Assembly: GCA_045105075.1 (NCBI GenBank)
Contig: JBGCDD010000002.1
Location: 25,737 to 89,736 of the forward strand
Direction: 5' to 3'
Source of the DNA: JBGCDD01 sp045105075
GTDB taxonomy: Bacteria; Pseudomonadota; Alphaproteobacteria; Rhodobacterales; Rhodobacteraceae
Length of the DNA stretch: 64,000 nucleotides
Under the pieces are notes generated by a model that saw nothing but the letters and a program-made list of their open reading frames with translations, was not told where the DNA came from and made no database searches. Shown one piece after another: positions 17,896 to 25,401 of this stretch (positions are counted from its first letter, which is position 1; every line of letters begins with the position of its first letter). Both the position numbers and the translations under genes were made by a program.

Positions 17896-19044
17896 ATGAG
17901 CACGCAAACCCTGACTGCCAAACCTGATTTTGCCCGACTGAGCCGCGCGCTTCCGTTTTGGTTTTCGCTGTTGCTGGTTCCGCTGGCGGTTGTGGCGGCG
18001 GTTTATGGCGGATGGACCATTGCGCTTTTGCCGGTGGTCACCTGGTATCTCTTTGCGGCGCTCGATGCAGTTTTGGGCGAGGATACGGTTAACATCGACC
18101 CGAATACGGGCGCGTCGCATCTGTTTTGGTATCGTCTGGTCACACTGGTCTGGGCGCCGCTGCAATGCGTCACTGTGTTTGGGATATTGTGGTATGTCAC
18201 CAGCACGGGCCATCTGGGGCGGATCGAGGAATGGGCGCTTTTTGCCGCGTTGGGCATTTTGTCGGGCACCGTTGGCATCAACTACAGTCATGAATTGATG
18301 CATCAAAAGCCAAAGATCGAGCGTTGGATGGCGGATATTCTGCTGGCGATGGTGCTTTACTCGCATTTTCGCAGCGAACATTTGCAAGTGCATCACCGCT
18401 ATGTGGCGACGCCGCGTGACCCGGTGACAGCGCGGTTCAACGAAGGGTTTCACCGCTATTTTCTGCGGGTTTTGACCAGCTGCCCGGGCTCGGCGTTTCG
18501 TGCGGAGCGGGCGATGTTGGCGCGCAAGGGCCGTCCGGTTTGGGATTTGGCCAACCCGTTTTGGCGTTACGGCGCGCTGCAATTGGGGTTTCTGGCGTTG
18601 GCCTTTGGCATTGGCGGGCTTTGGGGCCTGTTCCTATTTTCGGTGCAGGCGTTCTGGGCGGTGTTTCAGCTGGAGCTGGTGAATTACGTCGAACATTATG
18701 GGCTGACGCGCAAACATCTGGGCGATGGTAAATACGAACACGTCAAACCGCATCATTCCTGGAATTCGGCGCAGCGCGCGTCAAACTGGTTGCTGATCAA
18801 CCTCCAGCGCCACTCGGATCATCATTTCAAGCCGGATCGGCGCTTTCCGCTGCTGCAAAACCACGACGCAGACAGCGCGCCGCAACTGCCCTATGGTTAT
18901 CCGGTGATGACGGTGGCCGCGTTGATCCCACCGCTGTGGCGACGGGTGATGAACCACCGCGTCAAAGCATGGCGGCGCACGCATTATCCCGAGATCAAAG
19001 ACTGGCAGCCTTACAACCACGCCGCAAATCCGCTGCCGCGCTAG
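17896..19044 (+). CDS. alkB: Alkane 1-monooxygenase (AlkB-type)
   Basis: Integral-membrane non-haem diiron hydroxylase that oxidises terminal methyl groups of medium-chain alkanes. The 382-residue protein has about six membrane segments and all histidine boxes: HELMHQK at 132-138, EHLQVHHRY at 161-169, NYVEHYGL near 264 and LQRHSDHH at 303-310. There is no rubredoxin or rubredoxin reductase gene next to it, so electron donors must be elsewhere. It stands alone between mutY and a convergent cyclase gene only 3 bases away. Confidence 0.93.
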   Translation: MSTQTLTAKPDFARLSRALPFWFSLLLVPLAVVAAVYGGWTIALLPVVTWYLFAALDAVLGEDTVNIDPNTGASHLFWYRLVTLVWAPLQCVTVFGILWYVTSTGHLGRIEEWALFAALGILSGTVGINYSHELMHQKPKIERWMADILLAMVLYSHFRSEHLQVHHRYVATPRDPVTARFNEGFHRYFLRVLTSCPGSAFRAERAMLARKGRPVWDLANPFWRYGALQLGFLALAFGIGGLWGLFLFSVQAFWAVFQLELVNYVEHYGLTRKHLGDGKYEHVKPHHSWNSAQRASNWLLINLQRHSDHHFKPDRRFPLLQNHDADSAPQLPYGYPVMTVAALIPPLWRRVMNHRVKAWRRTHYPEIKDWQPYNHAANPLPR

Positions 19045-19047
19045 GGG

Positions 19048-20439
19048 CTATTCCAGCGTCCAAACCTCAAGTTTATCGTCCAGCCCACGAATGTCCTGTG
19101 GCGGCTGGCGGATCAGGCCCGCGAGCGCCGGAGCACGTTCGCTGGTTTCCCAGATCACCCGCTCGCGCAGGGCCGCGCTGGTCACCAGATGCACGTTCAA
19201 TGGCCGGCTCAGCGCTTCGAGCCGGCTGGCCACGTTTACAGTGTTGCCAATTACGGCGAATTCCAGCCGGTTGGCGCCAATGTCGCCCAGCACGACCGGG
19301 CCGAAATGCACACCGATCGACACACGAATTTCGGCAAGTCCGCTGGCGCGTCGTTCACCATTCCATAGGTCGATCACAATCAGCATCTGGCGCGCGCAGG
19401 TCAGTGCCCGGGTGGCGTCATTTGGTTTGGGCTCGGGCGTGCCAAAAGTGGCCATCATGCCGTCGCCCAGGAATTTATCCAGCGTTCCGCCATGCTTGAA
19501 CACTTCGCTTTCAAGTCGGCCGTGAAAACCACGCAGAGTGTCAATCACATCTCCTGGATCTCGTCGGGCGGCAAATTCGGTAAATCCAACAATATCAACG
19601 AACATTACGGCCACATCATGGGCGCGAATTTGCTTGAGTGGTTCATCGTTGCGCGACAACTCATCCACCACATTGGGCGAAAAGTAGCGCGACAGGTTGG
19701 CGCGTTCGCGTTCAAGCCCGGCGTTGCTGAGCAGTAACCGATTGAAACGACGCACAGAAAACCCAAGGGTGATCGCGACAATCACAAACACCACGACCTC
19801 TTGCAGTCGCGCGTCCCAATGGATGATGTTGGGATCAAGCAATTCCAGCATGTTACGGTCATGCCCAAATGCGGTCTGCGCGGCCTCGCTTAGCTCGGGG
19901 ATGGTGCGCCCGAACCACCAGATCAGCGAAGCTGCAATGCCCCACAGACATGTGGTCCAGATGCCCATGGCAAAAATGGTGCGCCAGGAATAGGCCAGTG
20001 TGCCGCCCGCCAGAATCACGTAGAAGTAGCTGAAATTATTGTATTTATAGATCAATGCCGTAGGCCAGTCGCCACTGGCAAACGGGTTCGGGAAAACCAG
20101 CGCAAAGGTCATCAGTGCAAGATCGGCCAACAGCAGAGCCAGTTCCGCGCGCGAACGTCCAACCCGGCCAACCCGCCGTTGCATCCACCCCACCAAAGCC
20201 AGACCAATGAGAAGCCCATGATAATAAAGCATTTCCCACGCAGGGTTCAGGATCAGCAGCAGCACCGCAATCACCGCGAGAGCCGCCCAGCGCGTGCGCA
20301 CCGCCAGTTCCAGCCCTTCGCGTTTGTGCTGCACCAGCGCGGCCTCGGTAAAGCGATTGGCCTCAACGTCTTGCTGGCTCATCCGCTCGGGCAGATCAGC
20401 GGTCGTAAAACTGGGAAGATTTGCGCTCAGCTCTGCCAT
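19048..20439 (-). CDS. Membrane-bound class III adenylate/guanylate cyclase
   Basis: Signalling enzyme of 463 residues. The N-terminal 45-190 region holds about five or six hydrophobic segments (a membrane sensor of MASE-like type), then a short HAMP-like or coiled linker with ERERANLSRYFSPNVVDEL, then the catalytic domain: VMFVDIVGFTEFA (metal-binding Asp), DKFLGDGMMATFG (second metal Asp and a base-recognition Lys), and EFAVIGNTVNVASRLE (transition-state Asn and Arg). It looks catalytically complete. An ATG at 20457 is in frame, but AAGGA stands 9 bases before the ATG at 20439, so the latter is chosen. Whether it makes cAMP or cGMP is unknown. Confidence 0.9.
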   Translation of the reverse strand: MAELSANLPSFTTADLPERMSQQDVEANRFTEAALVQHKREGLELAVRTRWAALAVIAVLLLILNPAWEMLYYHGLLIGLALVGWMQRRVGRVGRSRAELALLLADLALMTFALVFPNPFASGDWPTALIYKYNNFSYFYVILAGGTLAYSWRTIFAMGIWTTCLWGIAASLIWWFGRTIPELSEAAQTAFGHDRNMLELLDPNIIHWDARLQEVVVFVIVAITLGFSVRRFNRLLLSNAGLERERANLSRYFSPNVVDELSRNDEPLKQIRAHDVAVMFVDIVGFTEFAARRDPGDVIDTLRGFHGRLESEVFKHGGTLDKFLGDGMMATFGTPEPKPNDATRALTCARQMLIVIDLWNGERRASGLAEIRVSIGVHFGPVVLGDIGANRLEFAVIGNTVNVASRLEALSRPLNVHLVTSAALRERVIWETSERAPALAGLIRQPPQDIRGLDDKLEVWTLE

Positions 20440-20499
20440 AGGAACGGTTCCTTGCATGAAATCGGTGTAAACATCTTTAACATGGGATTGCGCGACGTC

Positions 20500-20529
20500 A
20501 AAAAAACCCCGCCGGACACCAGCGGGGTT
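20500..20529 (-). terminator. Rho-independent terminator for the secreted 155-residue protein gene
   Basis: On the minus strand AACCCCGC and GCGGGGTT pair around a nine-base loop and are followed by a run of seven T. It lies about 37 bases downstream of the stop at 20566 and separates that gene from the cyclase gene. Confidence 0.85.
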
Positions 20530-20565
20530 GACTAAAACCTGCGGGACAATCCCAGACGCGACCGT

Positions 20566-21033
20566 CTAGAACCGCGAGATTGACAGCCCGGTCACGCGGC
20601 CAGAGCGTTCGGCCTGGATGGAAACCCAATACTCAACACTTTCAGATCGCACCCGAAAATGTTCGTTGCGTTTGCCTTTGCGGCGCAATTCAACGGTTCC
20701 CCCAATGCGCCCGGCCAGACCAACAGCGATGTTTTGAAGCTTCGCCACAAGCTCGGGGTTGCGCGCTTCTTTTTGAGGGGATTGATACTCTAAACGGCAG
20801 GATTGCCCGGCTTTCCAGAACACGCGCAGCGATGTTTTTGCCTTCGATCTTTTGAGCCCGGACTCGACGCTTTTGGTGGAAAATTCATCGGCTTTTCCGG
20901 CGTTGACCATACAAGTGCGTTCGAATCCGCGCACCAAATCATCAAGCGGGCCTGCGGTTGCCACGGCCGGGACCAAGGTCAGACATAGGCTTGCGCCCAG
21001 CCCAAAACACGTTTTGCGAAACCAATTAAGCAT
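20566..21033 (-). CDS. Hypothetical exported protein
   Basis: A 155-residue protein with a good signal peptide (cleavage after about PAVATA, residue 27). The mature part is basic, with two cysteines (ERTCMVN and GQSCRLEY) that may form a disulfide and a C-terminal beta-rich half (YWVSIQAERSGRVTGLSISRF). I do not recognise the family. It is a single-gene unit with its own strong terminator. AAAGGG precedes the start codon. Confidence 0.75.
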   Translation of the reverse strand: MLNWFRKTCFGLGASLCLTLVPAVATAGPLDDLVRGFERTCMVNAGKADEFSTKSVESGLKRSKAKTSLRVFWKAGQSCRLEYQSPQKEARNPELVAKLQNIAVGLAGRIGGTVELRRKGKRNEHFRVRSESVEYWVSIQAERSGRVTGLSISRF

Positions 21034-21264
21034 GCGTCACCCTTTGTTAAACATCTACTTTTCCGTTTGGCTTTAGAGCCTTGCGGGCGGTTTATAAATG
21101 TTTGACGTGCCAAAAGCCATGCTTGGCTGAACGATACCCGGAGAGTTGCAATTTTTTGGATTTGTGAAGACAGCAGATCACCGCGCAGGGCAGGCAACAA
21201 AACCATTGAATGTTCAGAGCTGGCCATCGACACTGCGCCACACACCACAAAAAAGAGAAAAATT

Positions 21265-21642
21265 ATGAAAACAGTTGGTTTGGCCCTTGTCGCCCTGATC
21301 GCCGCTTTGCACGTTTACATTGCCTGGTTTGAAATTTTCGCGTGGACCACCGTTGCTCCGAGTGTGTTCAAATCAATGGATCCAGCGATTTTCGAACCGA
21401 CCGTGAAACTGGGCGCGAACCAAGGGGTTTATAACCTGTTTCTGGCGATTGGGCTGGGCTGGTCGTTGGTCATCAAAGACGCACAGTGGCAGCGTAACAT
21501 CGCCACCTGCTTTTTGGCTTTCGTCGCTATTGCCGGCGCGTTTGCCGCCATTACAGTCGAAGTCAGACCCGGTTTGATGCAGCTGGTCCCGTCGGTGATT
21601 GCGCTGGCGTTGCTGCATATGAACAAGGAGTCGGCGGGTTAA
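21265..21642 (+). CDS. DUF1304 family membrane protein
   Basis: A 125-residue integral-membrane protein with four predicted transmembrane helices, matching the DUF1304 family: MKTVGLALVALIAALHVYIAWFE, then a helix containing GVYNLFLAIGLGW, the third with ATCFLAFVAIAGAFAAIT and the fourth LMQLVPSVIALALLHM. Function unknown. The 230-base gap before it contains no gene I can support. Confidence 0.85.
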   Translation: MKTVGLALVALIAALHVYIAWFEIFAWTTVAPSVFKSMDPAIFEPTVKLGANQGVYNLFLAIGLGWSLVIKDAQWQRNIATCFLAFVAIAGAFAAITVEVRPGLMQLVPSVIALALLHMNKESAG

Positions 21643-21660
21643 TCCCGCTGAACGTCAGGC

Positions 21661-21692
21661 AAAAAAAATGCCCCGTCACGAAGGACGGGGCA
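21661..21692 (-). terminator. Rho-independent terminator downstream of ccrM
   Basis: TGCCCCGTC and GACGGGGCA form a perfect nine-pair stem around a six-base loop; on the minus strand it is followed by eight T, which fits the end of the ccrM transcript about 57 bases after its stop. It may also slow plus-strand readthrough from the DUF1304 gene. Confidence 0.85.
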
Positions 21693-21748
21693 AGTTGATG
21701 CCGTGAACTAGGCCACAGGCACCGGCGGTATTCGGTTAAAAAAGGGGG

Positions 21749-22849
21749 TCAGTTCGCCATTTCTGAGCGGATTTGCTGGCGCAGCACGTCGATCGGCACG
21801 GTTTTGCCGTCGCGGCGGAAGCACCAATAGGTCCAGCCATTGCAGCTGGGAGCGCCTTCCAGCGCGGCGCCGACCTGATGGATCGAGCCTTTGACATCGT
21901 CGCCAATCAGCGTGCCATCGGCGCGCACCTTGGCTTTGTGTCGTTTGTTCATCGAATAAAGCTCTTCGCCCGGGCGCAACATGCCACGTTCGACCAGCTG
22001 ACCAAAGGGCACCCGCGGTTCGGCCCGTTTGGAGGCCGACACTTGCAACGCCTCGCGGTCAAACTTGCGCACGGAGGCTATGCGTTTGTTGGCCACTTCG
22101 CGGTAAGCGGCTTCACGTTCAATGCCGATGAAATCACGCCCTAGCATTTTCGCCACAGCGCCGGTGGTGCCGGTGCCAAAGAACGGATCAAGCACCACAT
22201 CGCCCGGATTGGTCGAGCCAACCAGAACCCGGTGCAGCAGGCTTTCGGGCTTTTGCGTCGGATGCGCTTTGTCGCCGTCTTCGTTTTTCAGTCGTTCGTG
22301 CCCGGTGCACAGTGGCAGCACCCAATCGCTGCGCATCTGGATACCTTCGTTCAGCGACTTTAGCGCCTCGTAGTTAAAAGTGTATTTCGCGCCTTCCGAT
22401 TTGCTGGCCCAGATCATCGTTTCGTGCGCATTGGTAAACCGTTTGCCTCGGAAGTTCGGCATCGGGTTGGATTTGCGCCAGATCACGTCGTTGAGGATCC
22501 AGTAACCTTGGTTTTGCAGGGTTGTGCCGACCCTAAAGATGTTGTGATAGGACCCGATCACCCAAATTGCGCCTTGTGGTTTAAGCAATCGGCGCGCCGC
22601 TTTCAGCCAGCCAGTGGTAAAGCTGTCATAGGCGGCAAAGGAAGAGAACTGGTCCCAGTGGTCATCCACCGCATCGACCTGGCTGTTGTCGGGACGGTGC
22701 AAATCACCCTTCAACTGCAGGTTATACGGCGGGTCGGCAAAAATCAGATCGACCGACGCCTCGGGAAGACTGTTCATCACATCGATGCAGTCGCCTTCCA
22801 GAATCGTATTCAATGGCAACTCGGGAGCTGCTTTTTGAGTGTGCGTCAT
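21749..22849 (-). CDS. ccrM: Cell-cycle-regulated DNA adenine methyltransferase (GANTC)
   Basis: N6-adenine methyltransferase of the beta class (target-recognition order DPPY first, then DPFFGTGTTG) that methylates GANTC and times cell-cycle transcription in alphaproteobacteria. The 366-residue protein has DPPYNLQL at 39-46, DPFFGTGTTG at 221-230 and the CcrM-specific C-terminal domain with APSCNGWTYWCF. No restriction partner is nearby, so it is an orphan methylase. The frame extends to 22906, but AGAGG lies 5 bases before the ATG at 22849. Two GANTC sites lie just upstream. Confidence 0.95.
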   Translation of the reverse strand: MTHTQKAAPELPLNTILEGDCIDVMNSLPEASVDLIFADPPYNLQLKGDLHRPDNSQVDAVDDHWDQFSSFAAYDSFTTGWLKAARRLLKPQGAIWVIGSYHNIFRVGTTLQNQGYWILNDVIWRKSNPMPNFRGKRFTNAHETMIWASKSEGAKYTFNYEALKSLNEGIQMRSDWVLPLCTGHERLKNEDGDKAHPTQKPESLLHRVLVGSTNPGDVVLDPFFGTGTTGAVAKMLGRDFIGIEREAAYREVANKRIASVRKFDREALQVSASKRAEPRVPFGQLVERGMLRPGEELYSMNKRHKAKVRADGTLIGDDVKGSIHQVGAALEGAPSCNGWTYWCFRRDGKTVPIDVLRQQIRSEMAN

Positions 22850-22899
22850 GTCTGCCTCTGTCCCGGATGCTTGGTGCATCTCGTGGTTGAGCCAAAGAT

Positions 22900-22915
22900 G
22901 AGTCATAGCTGATTC
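22900..22915. promoter_or_regulatory. Pair of GANTC methylation sites upstream of ccrM
   Basis: GAGTC at 22900-22904 and GATTC at 22911-22915 lie 51-66 bases before the ccrM start, in the gap after rnhB. In Caulobacter the ccrM leader contains GANTC sites by which the enzyme affects its own transcription; a similar role here is inference. Confidence 0.5.
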
Positions 22916-22948
22916 GCCGTCAAATTCTTTTTTGAAACAAGTGGTTGG

Positions 22949-23569
22949 TTATTTATCTTGATACAACATCTTGTGGACGGGTTTGAACGAACGTCTATGG
23001 TGTGGGGTTACCCCGAGATTTTCCAACGCCAACCTGTGACTTTTTGATGGGTAACCCATATTGGTCTCCCAGCCATAGCCGGGATGCTGTTGCGCCAAAT
23101 CCACCATGACATTATCTCGACATATTTTGGCCACAATTGAGGCCGCCGCAATCGATGCAGAACGGGCATCTCCGCGCACCACAGCGAGCGCCGGAAGCGC
23201 CAGATCGCGGGGCAAAATCTTGCCATCGATCAGCAGGAAATCAGGCTGTGGTTGTAAAGCGGCCACGGCGCGGGCCATCGCCAGGTGGCTGGCGCGCAGG
23301 ATATTGAGGTGTTCGATCTCGTCAACACTGGCATGGGCGATGGCGACCTCGGCCTTGTTGTGGATCATCTCGGCCAGCCGCACACGGGCCTTCATGCTGA
23401 GCTTTTTGGAATCGTTCAGGCCCTTGGGGATCGATCGCGGTTTCAAAATCACCGCCGCTGCTGTCACCGGACCGGCCAGCGGGCCCCGGCCAACCTCGTC
23501 GACACCGGCAATGCGCACAAAACCCTTTTTGCGCAGATCGCGTTCAAAACTGTAATCAGGCATGCTCAT
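22949..23569 (-). CDS. rnhB: Ribonuclease HII
   Basis: Endonuclease that cleaves RNA in RNA-DNA hybrids and misincorporated ribonucleotides. The 206-residue product carries the catalytic motif IAGVDEVGRGPLAGPV near residues 18-33, GLNDSKKLS and KICRDNVMVDLAQQHPGYGWETNMGYPSKSH. The open frame continues to 23725 but that part crosses a terminator and lacks family sequence. ATG codons at 23569 and 23563 are both possible; the former is used. It precedes ccrM on the same strand, a common order in Rhodobacterales. Confidence 0.93.
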   Translation of the reverse strand: MSMPDYSFERDLRKKGFVRIAGVDEVGRGPLAGPVTAAAVILKPRSIPKGLNDSKKLSMKARVRLAEMIHNKAEVAIAHASVDEIEHLNILRASHLAMARAVAALQPQPDFLLIDGKILPRDLALPALAVVRGDARSASIAAASIVAKICRDNVMVDLAQQHPGYGWETNMGYPSKSHRLALENLGVTPHHRRSFKPVHKMLYQDK

Positions 23570-23617
23570 GCGGGGCAATGTGCCCGCTTGGCGGCGCGCT
23601 GCAAGGGGCAAGAGCGC

Positions 23618-23650
23618 AAAAAAAGGGGGAAAGCGCGTGGCTCTCCCCCC
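23618..23650 (-). terminator. Rho-independent terminator between the QP-rich protein gene and rnhB
   Basis: On the minus strand GGGGGAGAGC pairs with GCTTTCCCCC (ten pairs, one wobble) around CACGC, followed by seven T. It lies about 26 bases after the stop of the upstream gene and 50 bases before rnhB. Confidence 0.88.
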
Positions 23651-23675
23651 GGGTTTGCAGTGTCTGTGCTCGGTT

Positions 23676-24191
23676 TTACTTGCCGGCCACGCGGTAGCCA
23701 CGCTCGCGCAGGCAAACCGGTTCATAGGTGGTGCGGGTCACGCCAGCCGTGCGGAACTGGTACTGACAGGCATAGGGCAGCGACTGGGCAAAGCGGTACT
23801 TGTTGGTCAAACAGCGCGCGCCAAACAGACGTTTGGTGGTGCGGTTGACGGTGAAATTGGCCAGACATTCCGCCGGCAGGTTATAGCGCGACAACCGCTG
23901 GGGTTGCGGGCGCACGTTCTGGGGCTGCACCCGGTTATAACGCGGCTGGTGACGGTTGTAGTTGGGCTGGGGTTTATAGCGGGGCTGGGGTTTGCGCACA
24001 TAAGGATCGGGCGCATGGGTGACGGCCTGGTCGTTTTTGTTGAGGTTGATGGCGGCACCGATGATGGCCAAAGCCGCAAGTCCGGCAATCACACGGCGCA
24101 TGTCATCGGTGTCGGCCTGTGCGGGGGCCGCAGAGACGCTGGTGATGGCCATGGCGAGACCGGTGATGAGGGCGATGAATTTGCGATGCAT
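23676..24191 (-). CDS. Hypothetical exported QP/RY-rich protein
   Basis: A 171-residue protein with a signal peptide (cleavage after about APAQA, residue 26), a second short hydrophobic stretch (VIAGLAALAIIGAAINL), a low-complexity middle built from repeats of the type (K/R)-x-QP-x-Y (about residues 65-105), and a C-terminal domain with four cysteines (ECLANF, ARCLTNK, YACQYQF, PVCLRERGYR). I do not recognise the fold; similar repeat-plus-Cys proteins are common in Rhodobacteraceae. The start follows GAAAGGAC, which overrides the longer frame reaching 24377. Own terminator downstream. Confidence 0.75.
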   Translation of the reverse strand: MHRKFIALITGLAMAITSVSAAPAQADTDDMRRVIAGLAALAIIGAAINLNKNDQAVTHAPDPYVRKPQPRYKPQPNYNRHQPRYNRVQPQNVRPQPQRLSRYNLPAECLANFTVNRTTKRLFGARCLTNKYRFAQSLPYACQYQFRTAGVTRTTYEPVCLRERGYRVAGK

Positions 24192-24368
24192 TGAAATGTC
24201 CTTTCGCGTGGTGGATCTTGAAAAGCCGATCGCAGCGACCGGCGGTTGTGCCCTCAAGGTGCGGTCGACCGCCTCGGACAGGCAATATCGCCCCCGTGTT
24301 ATCGGATAACAGCCGCGCAAAACCCTGTGGATATTGAATATCTCGCGCCGCGCGCGCAGGATGGGCGC

Positions 24369-24659
24369 ATGAAACATATCACCCTTCCTCTGGCGATTTG
24401 GGCCACTTTGGCCCTATGCGCCCCCGCCCATGCGGCGGATTGCTTTGCCGATTACAAGGCGAAACAGGACAACCCGCTGCGCCTGCATTACGGCGTTGTG
24501 CAATTGCAGGGCCCGTGCCGGCGCGGACCCGCGCGCGCCGAAGTTGCGGCCCGTTTGGCCGCTTCGGGCTGGACCGTGCTGAATGTGCTGTCGGTCTTTG
24601 GCCCCGAAGGTTTGGCGGAAAGGAGGGCAAATGCAGGATCCTACTATCTCCGTTTCTGA
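24369..24659 (+). CDS. Small exported protein upstream of a membrane winged-helix protein
   Basis: Ninety-six residues with a clear signal peptide (MKHITLPLAIWATLALCAPAHAA) and a mature part of about 73 residues with two cysteines (ADCFADY, QGPCRRG) that could form one disulfide. The mature half contains ARAEVAARLAASGWTVLNVLSVFGPEGL, typical of short periplasmic proteins found in this clade. No function known. It overlaps the next gene by 29 bases, so it is translated with the membrane winged-helix protein, which suggests a functional link. Confidence 0.72.
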   Translation: MKHITLPLAIWATLALCAPAHAADCFADYKAKQDNPLRLHYGVVQLQGPCRRGPARAEVAARLAASGWTVLNVLSVFGPEGLAERRANAGSYYLRF

Positions 24660-25335
24660 GGCGCGCCGGTCGGGCAATCGCATCGTCTATTTTGGCCTTG
24701 GCGCGATCATCGCGATTCTGGCTGCTGCCGGGGCTGTGCTGGTGCTTGCGCTGCCGGATGCCAACGCGTTCAACGCACGGGTCGAGCGGCTGTTTGTGGA
24801 AAACGACAATCTGACCACGCAGGCGGAAATCAAGCTGCTGGAAATTCTGGCGCAGTCGGGCACCGCTTTTTCCGACACATTAAGCAGCTACCGGGTGGTG
24901 ATTTTTGTGCTGCTGATCTTTGCCACTGCGCTTTTGGTCGCTGCTTTGGTGTTCCTGGTGATGCTGGTCACGCTGAACCGGCGCATGGCTTTGATCGAGC
25001 GCAACGGCATTCAGGTGACCTCGCTATTGATCAGCCGCGAGGAAAACACGGTGTACCTGAACAACCTTGATTTCAAACTGACGGCGGCGGCGATGGAGAC
25101 GCTGGCTGTGCTGGCCGAGGCGCGATTGGATGATGATGTGCTGTCGGGTGCCGAGATCGAAGCGGTGGTGTCCGGGCGCAATGCTGCTGACTGTGACGAG
25201 GCCGCCGGTGCGACGCGCATCAAGCGGTTGCGTGACACATTGGGCAATCAGATGGTCAGCGCGCTTTTGGTCAAAAACATCGCGCGGCGGGGCTATATGT
25301 TGTCGATCGAAAAAGACGTTATTCAGATGGTGTGA
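24631..25335 (+). CDS. Membrane-anchored OmpR-type winged-helix protein
   Basis: A 234-residue protein with two transmembrane segments (about 18-41 and 89-115) separated by a 47-residue periplasmic loop, and a C-terminal cytoplasmic domain at about 140-226 that reads like an OmpR/PhoB winged helix: LDFKLTAAAMETLAVLAEARLDDDVLSGAEI, then RIKRLRDTLGNQM, then LLVKNIARRGYMLS. There is no receiver domain. This is a ToxR/CadC-like idea with reversed order, since the DNA-binding part follows the membrane helices. A strong AAGGAGGG site fixes the ATG at 24631. Regulatory targets unknown; the cyclase gene is next. Confidence 0.75.
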   Translation: MQDPTISVSEARRSGNRIVYFGLGAIIAILAAAGAVLVLALPDANAFNARVERLFVENDNLTTQAEIKLLEILAQSGTAFSDTLSSYRVVIFVLLIFATALLVAALVFLVMLVTLNRRMALIERNGIQVTSLLISREENTVYLNNLDFKLTAAAMETLAVLAEARLDDDVLSGAEIEAVVSGRNAADCDEAAGATRIKRLRDTLGNQMVSALLVKNIARRGYMLSIEKDVIQMV

Positions 25336-25401
25336 GCCGAGACCCTTGGAAACCGACACCGCCTGCCCCATCTTGAGAGGGTCAATTGCAAGGCAATTCC
25401 C

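Noticed and set aside
21034..21264. Possible small gene or RNA in the 230-base gap before the DUF1304 gene
   Set aside because: Only a short AGCCA/TGGCT hairpin and weak frames were seen; nothing supports a gene.
22850..22906. Longer start for ccrM
   Set aside because: The 19 added residues are not like CcrM N-termini, and a good ribosome-binding site precedes 22849.
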